Assembly (NCBI RefSeq): GCF_019797845.1
Contig: NZ_CP081864.1
Coordinates: 2,604,001 to 2,668,000 of the forward strand
Length of the DNA stretch: 64,000 nt
Reading direction: 5' to 3'
DNA from: Symbiopectobacterium purcellii
GTDB taxonomy: Bacteria > Pseudomonadota > Gammaproteobacteria > Enterobacterales > Enterobacteriaceae
Made by a program: the position numbers and the translations under genes. The notes under the pieces are model-generated. The model saw nothing but the letters and a program-made list of their open reading frames with translations. It had not been told where the DNA came from and did not search any database. This document shows positions 13,464 through 22,494 of the stretch, in pieces; within the stretch, counting starts at the first letter, position 1, and each line of letters starts with the position of its first letter.

Positions 13464-15221
13464 ATGAGCCAAACGTTCATCCCAGGCAAAGACGCCGCCC
13501 TGGAAGACTCCATCGCCCGTTTTCAACAGCAACTCCGTGACCTGGGGTTCAACATCGAAGAAGCCTCCTGGCTCAATCCGGTGCCTAACGTCTGGTCCGT
13601 GCATATTCGCGACAAAGATTGCCCACTGTGCTTTACCAACGGCAAAGGCGCCAGTAAGAAAGCCGCCCTGGCCTCAGCCTTAGGTGAATATTTTGAGCGT
13701 CTTTCCACCAACTACTTCTTTGCCGATTTCTATCTCGGCAAGTCAATCGCAAACGGCGATTTTGTACACTACCCGAACGAGCAGTGGTTCCCAATGCCGG
13801 ATGATGACAGCCTGCCGCCAGGGATTCTGGATGATCACCTGCGCGCCTTTTACGATCCTGACAACGAATTGAGCGCCAGCATGTTGGTGGATTTGCAATC
13901 CGGCAACGATGAACGCGGCATCTGCGCCCTGCCGTTTACCCGTCAATCCGATGACACCACGGTCTACATCCCGATGAATATCATCGGCAACCTCTACGTC
14001 TCCAACGGTATGTCCGCCGGCAACACCGCCAATGAAGCGCGTGTACAGGGGTTGTCTGAGGTGTTCGAACGCCACATCAAAAACCGCATTATTGCCGAAA
14101 CCATCAGCCTGCCGACCATCCCAGACAGCGTGTTACAGCGTTATCCCGGCGTAGTGGAAGCCATCGCCACGCTGGAAAAAGAAGGGTTCCCGATCCTTGC
14201 CTATGACGCGTCGCTGGGCGGTAATTACCCGGTGATCTGCGTGGTGCTGTTTAACCCCAGCAATGGCACCTGCTTCGCCTCCTTTGGTTCGCACCCGGAT
14301 TTCGGCGTCGCGCTGGAGCGTACCGTCACCGAACTGCTGCAAGGACGCGGGTTGAAAGATCTTGATGTCTTTACCCCACCCAGTTTCGATAATGACGATG
14401 TGGCGGATCATGCCAATCTGGAAACCCACTTTATCGATTCCAGCGGTTTGATCTCGTGGGATTTGTTTAAAACCGACGCAGATTATCCCTTTGTCGACTG
14501 GAGCTTTACAGGCAGCACCGAGCAGGAATTTGCTACCTTGATGGCCATTTTCCACAAAGAGCACAAAGAGGTGTACATCGCCGATTACGAGCACCTGTCT
14601 GTATATGCATGCCGCATTATCGTGCCGGGGATGTCCGACATTTATCCGGCAGACGATCTGCTGCTGGCAAACAACAATATGGGTGTTCATCTACGCGAGA
14701 CGATCCTCTCTCTGCCCGGCAGTCAGTGGGAAAAGCAGGCCTATCTCGATCTGATTGCTCAGTTGGATGATGAAGGTTTTGATGACTTCACCCGCGTGCG
14801 CGAATTGCTGGGGCTGGCAACCGGCAAGGATAACGGCTGGCTCACGCTGCGCATCGGTGAATTGAAAGCCATGCTGGCGCTGGCAGGCGGCGATCTGGAA
14901 CAGGCCTTAATCTGGGCAGAATGGACGCAGGATTTCAACGGCTCCGTTTTCAGTCCGTCACGCAGCAACTACTACCGCTGTTTGCAGACACTGTTGACGC
15001 TGGCATTGGATGAAGCGCGTGAACCATCGCAGTATTACGATGCGTTTGTGAAAATGTACGGCAGTGATACCGTCGAAGCAGCAAGTGCGGCTATTGCCGG
15101 TGAGCAGTGTTTCTACGGACTGTTTGACGTCGACGACACCTTCACCACATTGCCCGCGCACCAATCGCTGCTGGCAGCTTACGAGAAACTGCAAGCGGCG
15201 AAGCGTCGTTTCTGGGGCTAA
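13464..15221 (+). CDS. ycaO: YcaO-type ATP-dependent cyclodehydratase-family protein
   Basis: E. coli YcaO potentiates RimO-dependent methylthiolation of ribosomal protein S12. YcaO-fold proteins use ATP to activate amide backbones. This 585-residue protein aligns along its whole length with E. coli YcaO, including the ASALGEYFERLSTNYFFADF segment, the SNGMSAGN and EVFERHIKNRIIAE nucleotide-binding stretches, and a C-terminal helical region. The ATG at 13464 gives MSQTFIPGKDAAL, the family start; an ATG three codons upstream is less likely. As in E. coli it lies just upstream of focA-pflB. No peptide precursor gene is nearby, so it is the housekeeping type and not a natural-product enzyme. 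Confidence 0.95.
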   Translation: MSQTFIPGKDAALEDSIARFQQQLRDLGFNIEEASWLNPVPNVWSVHIRDKDCPLCFTNGKGASKKAALASALGEYFERLSTNYFFADFYLGKSIANGDFVHYPNEQWFPMPDDDSLPPGILDDHLRAFYDPDNELSASMLVDLQSGNDERGICALPFTRQSDDTTVYIPMNIIGNLYVSNGMSAGNTANEARVQGLSEVFERHIKNRIIAETISLPTIPDSVLQRYPGVVEAIATLEKEGFPILAYDASLGGNYPVICVVLFNPSNGTCFASFGSHPDFGVALERTVTELLQGRGLKDLDVFTPPSFDNDDVADHANLETHFIDSSGLISWDLFKTDADYPFVDWSFTGSTEQEFATLMAIFHKEHKEVYIADYEHLSVYACRIIVPGMSDIYPADDLLLANNNMGVHLRETILSLPGSQWEKQAYLDLIAQLDDEGFDDFTRVRELLGLATGKDNGWLTLRIGELKAMLALAGGDLEQALIWAEWTQDFNGSVFSPSRSNYYRCLQTLLTLALDEAREPSQYYDAFVKMYGSDTVEAASAAIAGEQCFYGLFDVDDTFTTLPAHQSLLAAYEKLQAAKRRFWG

Positions 15222-15237
15222 TGCCGTATCGCCCAAC

Positions 15238-15259
15238 CTCCCCGGTTAACGCCGGGGAG
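15238..15259 (+). terminator. GC-rich hairpin after ycaO
   Basis: CTCCCCGG (15238-15245) pairs with CCGGGGAG (15252-15259) around a 6-base loop. No T tract follows, so termination strength is doubtful. Confidence 0.45.
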
Positions 15260-15697
15260 CATTCAGACTGCTGGACCTCGAACAACAACCTTCCTTTTGT
15301 CGATCATTTTTCCAGCAATACGCCAGATTTTACCTTCCGCTTATCTTATATCTGCACAATCCGAATAATTCGGCATTTCACAAAAAATGAAGAATAATGT
15401 ACTTATTGTTATTAAACGGTGAATTTTTAATTAATTTGCAGCAACCCATAACACCGAAATGATACAAAAACGCATATCATTTAACTCTTTTTCACGGTAT
15501 TCTACCCCCTACATTCAACTCTTTTTATAATTTTTAAAATATTTTTTATTTATTAATTTCAATTATTTATACTGACTTTGGTGCGGATCGCCAGGGGGTT
15601 TCACCCCACTAAATTTTCACGATATGATCCAAGTCAAATTTTGCTTTATACTGCTTTGTTAGTATTCCCTCGCGGATAAATCTTGGAGAACGTTAGT
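15260..15697 (+). other. AT-rich focA-pfl promoter region
   Basis: This 438-base stretch has no convincing gene. It is strongly AT-rich in the middle, as expected for the multi-promoter control region of focA-pflB, which FNR and ArcA regulate in E. coli. A dyad resembling an FNR site (ATGATCCAAGTCAA, 15624-15637, versus TTGAT-N4-ATCAA) and a TATACT -10-like hexamer at 15647-15652 are visible. The spacing between them is not canonical, so I do not assign a specific promoter. Confidence 0.4.
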
Positions 15698-16282
15698 GTG
15701 AAAGCTGACAACCCCTTTACACTTTTACTACCGGCAGCCATGGCGAAAGTCGCTGAAGATGCTGGTGTCTATAAAGCTACGAAACAACCCCTGACCACGT
15801 TTTTTTTGGCGATTACTGCTGGTGTTTTTATTTCTATCGCCTTCGTTTTTTACATCACAGCCACAACCGGTTCCGCGTCTATGCCTTACGGCATGGCTAA
15901 ACTGATTGGTGGGATCTGCTTCTCACTTGGCCTGATGCTGGTTGTTGTCTGCGGCGCTGACCTGTTTACCTCAACGGTATTAACAGTGATTGCCAAGGCA
16001 AGCGGTCGCATCACCTGGAAACAGCTGGCCTGCAACTGGTGTAACGTCTATGTGGGCAACCTGTTCGGCGCGCTGTTTTTTGTCGCCCTGATCTGGTTTG
16101 CCGGTGAGCACATGGTCGCCAACGGTGCATGGGGCTTGAACGTCCTGCAAACCGCAGAACACAAAGTGGAACACACTTTTGTTGAAGCGTTTTGCCTCGG
16201 TGTGCTGGCTAACCTGATGGTTTGTCTGGCGGTATGGATGAGCTACTCTGGCCGGACACTTGCAGGTCGGTCCGAAATCTGA
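15698..16282 (+). pseudogene. focA: focA, 3' end removed by a deletion
   Basis: FocA is the pentameric inner-membrane formate channel. The start is the GTG at 15698 with TTGGAGAA upstream; E. coli focA also starts with GTG, and the protein beginning VKADNPF matches. Residues 1 to about 188 follow E. coli FocA closely, ending at WMSYSGRTL. The frame then runs out of phase into pflB sequence and stops after AGRSEI. The normal protein has about 285 residues with six membrane helices, so roughly the last third, including the final helices, is gone. The remaining codons are undamaged, which suggests a recent event or an assembly error. A working channel is very unlikely. Confidence 0.9.
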
Positions 16283-17174
16283 ACCGATCAAAGGCGATGT
16301 GCTGGACTTTGACGTGGTAATGGACCGTATGGACCACTTCATGGATTGGCTGGCCAAGCAGTATGTCACTGCATTGAACATCATCCACTACATGCACGAC
16401 AAATACAGCTACGAAGCATCGCTGATGGCGCTGCACGATCGTGACGTGTTCCGTACGATGGCATGTGGTATCGCCGGTCTGTCCGTTGCCGCTGACTCCC
16501 TGTCTGCTATCAAATACGCGAAAGTTAAACCGGTTCGTGACGCAGATGGCCTGGCTATCGACTTCGACATCGAAGGCGAATACCCGCAGTTCGGTAACAA
16601 CGACCCGCGCGTTGATGACCTGGCTTGTGACCTGGTAGAACGTTTCATGAAGAAAATTCAGAAACTGACCACCTATCGTGGCGCTACCCCGACGCAGTCT
16701 GTTCTGACCATCACCTCTAACGTGGTATATGGTAAGAAAACCGGTAACACACCGGATGGCCGTCGCGCTGGTGCACCGTTCGGACCGGGTGCTAACCCGA
16801 TGCACGGCCGTGACCAGAAAGGTGCTGTTGCCTCTCTGACCTCCGTTGCCAAACTGCCGTTCGCCTATGCGAAAGACGGTATCTCTTACACCTTCTCCAT
16901 CGTACCTAACGCATTGGGTAAAGATGATGACGTGCGTAAGACCAACCTGGCAGGCCTGATGGACGGTTACTTCCACCACGAATCCAGCATCGAAGGTGGT
17001 CAACACCTGAACGTGAACGTGATGAACCGCGAAATGCTGTTGGATGCGATGGAACACCCGGAAAAATATCCGCAGTTGACCATCCGTGTTTCTGGTTATG
17101 CCGTGCGTTTCAACTCGCTGACCAAAGAACAGCAGCAAGACGTGATTACCCGTACTTTCACTCAGTCAATGTAA
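16260..17174 (+). pseudogene. pflB: pflB 3' fragment, N-terminal 60 percent deleted
   Basis: Pyruvate formate-lyase splits pyruvate to acetyl-CoA and formate in anaerobic growth. Only the last 304 codons of about 760 remain, joined directly to focA; the first codon at the junction reads TTG where the intact gene has an internal ATG (Met before QVGPKSEP). The glycyl-radical loop RVSGYAVRF is intact near the C-terminus. The active-site cysteine pair (Cys418-Cys419 in E. coli) lies in the lost part, so the fragment cannot catalyse the reaction. No ribosome site fits the TTG. The reading frame is clean to the stop, so decay has not yet begun. Confidence 0.92.
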
Positions 17175-17204
17175 TTTCCCTGACTGCCTGAAAAGGCGTA
17201 AAAT

Positions 17205-17233
17205 AAAGGCTCCACCCCGGTGGGGCCTTTTTC
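17205..17233 (+). terminator. Terminator after pflB
   Basis: GGCTCCACC (17208-17216) pairs with GGTGGGGCC (17219-17227) with one T-G pair, followed by TTTTTCT. A clear terminator between pflB and pflA, as in related species. Confidence 0.8.
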
Positions 17234-17252
17234 TCACCCCCGCACTGATAAC

Positions 17253-17298
17253 CTGTTTTGCCAGCCCGCTCCTGCACTGCGGCGGGCTGGCAAAACAG
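17253..17298. repeat. 17-bp perfect inverted repeat between pflB and pflA
   Basis: CTGTTTTGCCAGCCCGC (17253-17269) is followed after 12 bases by its exact reverse complement (17282-17298). No T tract follows on either strand, so it is not a standard terminator. It would form a very stable RNA hairpin in any pflB-pflA read-through transcript. I did not see another copy in the window. Confidence 0.7.
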
Positions 17299-17434
17299 AT
17301 TCAACACGATACCGGCGAGACGGTTTACCGTTCGTTTATTACACGTCCTACATGACGTCGGCGCACCGTTGCATTTCCCCGTTCGTGTTAACACCGGCTG
17401 CTATTGAACGGCCACATTTGGAGAAACACTTGCA

Positions 17435-18175
17435 ATGTCACTGATCGGTCGCATTCACTCCTATGAATCCTGCGGAACCGTTGATGGTCCCTGTATTCGT
17501 TTCATAGTTTTCTTTCAGGGATGCCTGATGCGCTGCCTGTATTGCCATAACCGCGATACTTGGGATACCCACGGCGGCAAGGAGATCGTGGTTGAGGATC
17601 TGATGAAAGAAGTGGTGACCTATCGCCACTTTATGAATGCCTCGGGCGGTGGTGTTACCGCATCGGGCGGTGAAGCCATTCTTCAGGCTGAATTTGTGCG
17701 TGACTGGTTTCGCGCGTGTCAGGCAGAGGGTATCAATACCTGCCTCGACACCAATGGTTTCGTACGTCGTTACGATCCGGTGATTGATGAACTGTTGGAT
17801 GTGACCGATCTGGTGATGCTGGATTTGAAACAGATGGACGACAGTATTCACCAGAATCTGGTGGGCGTTTCCAATCACCGCACGCTGGAATTTGCCCGCT
17901 ATTTAGCCAAGCGCAATCAGCGCACCTGGATTCGCTACGTGGTGGTGCCGGGATGGTCCGACAGTGACGCCTCGGCGCACCTGCTGGGTGAGTTCACCAA
18001 AGACATGACCAACATCGAGAAAATCGAATTGCTGCCCTACCATGAGCTGGGCAAGCATAAATGGGTCGCTATGGGGGAAGAGTATAAGCTGGATGGTGTA
18101 AAACCGCCGAAAGCCGATACCATGAATCGCGTGCAGTCCATACTGCAAAGTTACGGGCATAAAGTCATTTACTGA
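17435..18175 (+). CDS. pflA: Pyruvate formate-lyase activating enzyme
   Basis: PflA is a radical-SAM enzyme that installs the glycyl radical on PflB. The 246-residue protein is complete and carries the 4Fe-4S motif CLMRCLYC near residues 30-37, the SAM-binding [12 protein letters not shown] glycine region, and [12 protein letters not shown]. Its length equals the E. coli protein. It begins about 260 bases after the pflB stop. Its normal substrate next door is truncated, so it must act on the surviving C-terminal fragment, on another glycyl-radical protein encoded elsewhere (for example a TdcE or GrcA type), or be idle. Confidence 0.97.
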   Translation: MSLIGRIHSYESCGTVDGPCIRFIVFFQGCLMRCLYCHNRDTWDTHGGKEIVVEDLMKEVVTYRHFMNASGGGVTASGGEAILQAEFVRDWFRACQAEGINTCLDTNGFVRRYDPVIDELLDVTDLVMLDLKQMDDSIHQNLVGVSNHRTLEFARYLAKRNQRTWIRYVVVPGWSDSDASAHLLGEFTKDMTNIEKIELLPYHELGKHKWVAMGEEYKLDGVKPPKADTMNRVQSILQSYGHKVIY

Positions 18176-18232
18176 TGTGATGCGCACCCAAACGATGATC
18201 GAATGGGAGCGCTTCATATCCTGCCTGGCTTG

Positions 18233-19804
18233 TTACAGCAGATTTCCAGCAACCTTCACTTTTACCTGAACGGCATTGCCCGGCAAATAGGCGAGTGGTA
18301 CTTCAAGAAATTCGATGAGCGCTATACTTTCGCGTTCTGCTCCCGCCGCCTCGGCCAACGCAATCGCCTCTTTTTGCAAGGCATCACGCACGCTAGCGCG
18401 ATCGCACTCGGCCATCGCCACCACCCTATCAATTTGTCCACTAACCTGCCCCAGCGCCACACCGATGGCATTGGCCGCAGCAAAATTTGCAGGCACGTTT
18501 ACCTGACTGATGCCTTTTAGCCTATCAGGTAGCAGAATACTGCCTCCCCCCACTACGATCGCGGGCACTAACGCCACGGACGTCTTCATTCGGTCAATAG
18601 CTTCCTCAACCCTGGCAATCATGGCGTGGTAAACGCGTTGGCAGAATGAAGCATCCAGCGTGTGATGCGCCGAGGGCGGCGGCCCCGGCCACCGTCCCGG
18701 CTCACAGTTGATCAGCACGTCGCTCAAGGTTAGCCGATCGCCACCAAAACTCATGGCCTGTTGTAACAAGTGATAACCGACGCTGTCCGGGCCAATCAGC
18801 ACCTCACCTTCTCGGGTTTCGCGCACCAGTGAGCCACCACCAATACCGATGGAGAGGATATCTGGCATGCGAAATTGGGTACGTATGCCACCGATATTCA
18901 CCGCGAGAGAGGACTCCCGAGGAAAACCCTTGGTCAAAACACCGATATCGGTTGTCGTACCGCCCACATCAATAACCAGCGCCTCTTTCAGCCCCGATAA
19001 ATGACCTGCACCGCGCAGCGAGTTGGTGGGTCCGCAGGCCATCGTCAGGATGGGATGGCGTTTGGCGGCTTCTGCCGACAACAAGGTTCCATCATTTTGG
19101 CTAAAATAATGCGCAACCGAGATACCATGGTGCCCTAAGGCATTAATGAAGCCATTCACAAAACGTTCCGCCGTTGTATGCAGCGCCGCGTTCAGGACAG
19201 TCGCATTTTCGCGTTCTAACAACCCAATGTTGCCTATACGGTGCGACAGCGACAACACGACACCAGGTAGCCTCTCACTCACCCATTGCGCGACCTGATG
19301 TTCCTGTGCCGCATTGATCGATGCAAACACACCACAAATTGCGATGCAATCGACCTGTCCGCGCATCCTGTCGCAGGCAGCGATCACCTCTTGGTAAATG
19401 AGAGGGTGGATCTCTCGCCCATCAATCTCATACCCACCGTGCAGCTGATAGAGATGATCCCCCACAAGCGCTCTCCATGCGGCATCCCATCCCGACAAGG
19501 GAGGGATACCATCGCTACTGGGCAGGCTAAGCCGCAGCAAGCCAACGCGATTCAATCCCTGACGTGATACCACCGCGTTGGTGCACTGCGTGGTGCCAAG
19601 CATGGCGTAGCGGATGTGGTCTGGTGCTAACCCCGAAAGGGCCATCACCTGTGCAATGGCTGACAGTATCCCGCCATATACATCCTCGCTCGTCGGGGCC
19701 TTCGCGATAGCGACACAGTGCAGATCGCCATCTAAAATAGCCGCATCGGTATGTGTTCCACCCACATCAACACCGAGGCGATAGTGATTTTTTAACGCCA
19801 TCAT
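18233..19804 (-). CDS. Hydantoinase/oxoprolinase family protein
   Basis: This is a 523-residue member of the ATP-dependent hydantoinase A/oxoprolinase family, which opens cyclic amides such as hydantoins or 5-oxoproline. Two actin-like phosphate-binding motifs are visible: GVDVGGTHTDAA near the N-terminus and VIDVGGTTTDIG at about residues 276-288. The GIGGGSLVRE segment also fits. It lacks the separate B-subunit partner; a DUF917 gene sits immediately upstream instead, with a 6-base gap, a pairing seen in other such operons. The start has GGTAAGGCGAC in front of two adjacent ATG codons. The true substrate is unknown. It is convergent with pflA. Confidence 0.85.
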   Translation of the reverse strand: MMALKNHYRLGVDVGGTHTDAAILDGDLHCVAIAKAPTSEDVYGGILSAIAQVMALSGLAPDHIRYAMLGTTQCTNAVVSRQGLNRVGLLRLSLPSSDGIPPLSGWDAAWRALVGDHLYQLHGGYEIDGREIHPLIYQEVIAACDRMRGQVDCIAICGVFASINAAQEHQVAQWVSERLPGVVLSLSHRIGNIGLLERENATVLNAALHTTAERFVNGFINALGHHGISVAHYFSQNDGTLLSAEAAKRHPILTMACGPTNSLRGAGHLSGLKEALVIDVGGTTTDIGVLTKGFPRESSLAVNIGGIRTQFRMPDILSIGIGGGSLVRETREGEVLIGPDSVGYHLLQQAMSFGGDRLTLSDVLINCEPGRWPGPPPSAHHTLDASFCQRVYHAMIARVEEAIDRMKTSVALVPAIVVGGGSILLPDRLKGISQVNVPANFAAANAIGVALGQVSGQIDRVVAMAECDRASVRDALQKEAIALAEAAGAERESIALIEFLEVPLAYLPGNAVQVKVKVAGNLL

Positions 19805-19810
19805 GTCGCC

Positions 19811-20920
19811 TTACCGATTCACCAACTGTTCAATAGCCACATAGTCAACGGGATAACCAAAATATCTGGGACCAGCGACAGCCACCCCTTTCGTACTGCG
19901 CCACTTGGCGTGACAGGGGGACGCCACCACGTCAACGCGCTGCCCATAACGAAGGTTTTCGGTTACGATCGGGCGACCCGTTTCACTGTCAATAATCGAG
20001 ATCAGATCGGGCACCACCGCCAGCAGATTCTCCTGTGTGGGTTCAAGAGTGGCAGATGAACGGTATGCCAGCAGAAACTCATTCTGAAATAAGACGGTAG
20101 CCTGTTCCCCCTTATCATTGCACCACCCCTTGATAAGCACGTGACCACGCGCAAAACCGCCTGTGGTCTGGCGCTTAACGTCTATGATCTTTCCGGAGGC
20201 GATAACATGGCCGTTGAGTGCTTCAGTGATGGCATGAATCGGATTACTGCCCGACTGCCACGCCAGCTGTAATGTTTTTCCAATGTGTTGGGCCAGGGTG
20301 AGGGTACCGGGAAGAGCGCTTTTTTTTAACACCCGCCCGATTAATGGGTAGTCGCACATCGCCGCTGCTGCACCCATTTGTTCCGTGATAGCACGGGCAA
20401 AACGTTCGGACCAGAGGCCATCAATCGGGTATAAAACCAGGGTGTTACCTTTTTCATCCGCAAGGGTATTTGGCCCTGAAGGAAGATCGTCAAGGTAGAA
20501 GCTAACCATTTGTACTTCAGGGAACGCGCGACCTACACCATCACAATCCACCACAGGGATCTGCTTTTGGGCGGCTACGATAAACGGAATTAAGGAATTC
20601 ACCCCACCTATCTCAATAGGGAATGTCCCTGCAATTCGTTTTTTTAATGCAGAAGACATTGTATCAATAGTGAGTAAAAACTGATTGGGCGTCATGATTT
20701 TTTCCATAATCACGGTTGTCGCGCCAACCATACTACAGGGCACAAATATCTCATCATCATCCACGTTAGAGAGGGGGGTGATCATCACCGGTCCAAATAG
20801 CGTTAATGCGTGTTTCACCATCTGTGTACCAATGAAAGGATCACCGCCTCCACCTGTACCTAATACTGATGCACCCAATGCTATATCATCGATCATTTGC
20901 TCATCGACGTATTCAAACAT
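19811..20920 (-). CDS. DUF917 (S-methyl-thiohydantoin desulfurase type) protein
   Basis: This 369-residue protein belongs to the DUF917 family, now named for an S-methyl-thiohydantoin desulfurase domain. The N-terminus has a glycine-rich GTGGGGDPFIG loop, followed by GATTVIMEK, and a central VDCDGVGRAFPEVQM motif characteristic of the family. The C-terminal region (about 170-360) forms the second domain. Members usually sit beside hydantoinase/oxoprolinase genes, as here. A shared pathway acting on a hydantoin-like ring is likely, but the exact reaction is not established. GGGATGTG precedes the start. The upstream permease gene ends 19 bases away. Confidence 0.83.
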   Translation of the reverse strand: MFEYVDEQMIDDIALGASVLGTGGGGDPFIGTQMVKHALTLFGPVMITPLSNVDDDEIFVPCSMVGATTVIMEKIMTPNQFLLTIDTMSSALKKRIAGTFPIEIGGVNSLIPFIVAAQKQIPVVDCDGVGRAFPEVQMVSFYLDDLPSGPNTLADEKGNTLVLYPIDGLWSERFARAITEQMGAAAAMCDYPLIGRVLKKSALPGTLTLAQHIGKTLQLAWQSGSNPIHAITEALNGHVIASGKIIDVKRQTTGGFARGHVLIKGWCNDKGEQATVLFQNEFLLAYRSSATLEPTQENLLAVVPDLISIIDSETGRPIVTENLRYGQRVDVVASPCHAKWRSTKGVAVAGPRYFGYPVDYVAIEQLVNR

Positions 20921-20939
20921 TACACATCCCTATAGATTC

Positions 20940-22241
20940 TTACCGCGCGACAGAGAGACATTTTTTCAGTGTAAAATACACAATCATACTTGCACCAATA
21001 CCATCCAACGCTGAAACAGATGTCAATGTAAAGAGGTTAAATATGTCTGGCGACGTCATTAACCCTATTATACTGCCGCATATCCAAGCCATTGCGCCGG
21101 AAATATTAATCGCATCCTGAGATGCACCTCTTTCTGTAAGGCGATTATCACGAATAAAATAGTATTCAACCAGATACACTCCTGCGATGGGGGAGATAAA
21201 TGCGCCAAGTAGCGAAAGGAAGCTGGTTAAATTATTAATCATTCCGTTTTGAGCCAGCACCAGACCAACAATGGACAAAACGATAATAAGCGTGGGACGT
21301 GTTATTATTTTTGTTATGGCTGATAACCCCAATGAAGCAAAAACCAGATTAGCACTATTTGTTGTCCATTGCGCGAATACCAATACCAAGATGGCGGATG
21401 AACCTAACCCTACGATAAAAAAAGTATTTACTAAATCATCACTGCCTACCATGTGAGTCAAAAAAAGTGAAAGCAAAATCGTAAAACTATTGCCAAGAAA
21501 GAATCCCAACCCAGCGCCGAGAAAAGCATCCTTTCGTGTTTTGGCGTAACGAGCAATATCTGGAGACATCACCGTAGAAACAATCCAGATGGAAACCACA
21601 TACGAAATGGCTGTACCCATGCTTATGGGAGAAGTAATGATAGACGGATCTGGAGATTGGATATCGACAGCGGCCAATGTCACGCCAGTGATAATGAGTA
21701 TTACCATCAAGGGTACGCTGATGATACTTAGTTGTGCAAGTGCTCTAAAACCCCAAATAGCGGTGGATGTCATCAACGCCATACCAAATAACAGGATAGG
21801 TAATCGGCCTACTTCGAAGCCGTAGGTGAAAAGAGATTTTTGCAATAACACGCTGAAGAAATCGAGTTGAAACGCAAACCATCCCAACAACGATATCGAT
21901 GTAAGCAGGCCAACCACACCGCCCCCCCAACGGCCAAACACAGCAATGCTCAGTAACGTAGTGGATAATCCGCAACCGTAACCCACATTAGCGCAAAACC
22001 CCGCAAGCACGCCTAATAATGCTGAACCGACCAGTGTTGCTATAACAGCTTGCGGGAACGGTAATCCACTGCTAAGAAATACGCCAAAAAACAATCCTGA
22101 AATATCAATCCCAATTGCCAACCAAATTAATGCAATCACATACCAACTTTTTCTTGCTTTACCAGGCACGGTTTCGTATTCGTAATCATAGATGTTTAAC
22201 TTTAGTTGAATCGCGGTTGATATAGTATCTTTTTTTGACAT
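20940..22241 (-). CDS. NCS1/cytosine-permease-type transporter
   Basis: This 433-residue integral membrane protein has about twelve hydrophobic segments and is related to CodB-type purine/cytosine/hydantoin symporters. The N-terminal cytoplasmic stretch runs to about residue 30. Helix 1 begins around VIALIWLAIGIDI, followed by a GFCANVGYGCGLS turn typical of the family. The context, first gene of an operon with hydantoinase and DUF917 genes, suggests uptake of a heterocyclic amide such as a hydantoin or pyrimidine breakdown product. Base composition is visibly more AT-rich than in flanking housekeeping genes, which hints at acquisition by transfer. Confidence 0.82.
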   Translation of the reverse strand: MSKKDTISTAIQLKLNIYDYEYETVPGKARKSWYVIALIWLAIGIDISGLFFGVFLSSGLPFPQAVIATLVGSALLGVLAGFCANVGYGCGLSTTLLSIAVFGRWGGGVVGLLTSISLLGWFAFQLDFFSVLLQKSLFTYGFEVGRLPILLFGMALMTSTAIWGFRALAQLSIISVPLMVILIITGVTLAAVDIQSPDPSIITSPISMGTAISYVVSIWIVSTVMSPDIARYAKTRKDAFLGAGLGFFLGNSFTILLSLFLTHMVGSDDLVNTFFIVGLGSSAILVLVFAQWTTNSANLVFASLGLSAITKIITRPTLIIVLSIVGLVLAQNGMINNLTSFLSLLGAFISPIAGVYLVEYYFIRDNRLTERGASQDAINISGAMAWICGSIIGLMTSPDIFNLFTLTSVSALDGIGASMIVYFTLKKCLSVAR

Positions 22242-22449
22242 AATCGTCCCATTGACAAATAGTTAATATATAGCACCGTGTGTTTTTATCGTATCAACAC
22301 CTTGATATCTATTCATAAATCATTAATAACATGAATTTTCCCTGGAGTGGCACTAAATATCAGAATAAGTTCAGACAATAAAGTTTGTTATTTTTCTTTA
22401 TCTATATGTAGCATAAGGCCTGGTAACGTCTAGTGCTATCATTTTGTTT

Positions 22450-22469
22450 CGATGTAAACATCGTATAAT
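22450..22469 (+). promoter_or_regulatory. Palindrome and -10 box in the LysR/permease divergent region
   Basis: CGATGTAAACATCG (22450-22463) is a perfect 6-2-6 palindrome directly followed by TATAAT (22464-22469). It lies 26-45 bases upstream of the LysR start, where autorepression would act. The 22242-22494 gap is otherwise AT-rich with no clear gene. Confidence 0.45.
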
Positions 22470-22494
22470 TATAATGTAATGGACAATATTCCCT

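Noticed and set aside
13464..15221. YcaO as part of a modified-peptide natural product cluster
   Set aside because: It matches the housekeeping E. coli YcaO in sequence and position, and no precursor peptide, dehydrogenase or exporter is adjacent.
15624..15652. A full FNR-activated promoter for focA
   Set aside because: The FNR-like dyad and TATACT are too close together for a standard class II arrangement, so only a weak regional note is given.
16260..16262. TTG at the junction as a genuine start for a short PflB
   Set aside because: No ribosome site fits it, and the intact gene has an internal codon here, so it is a by-product of the deletion.
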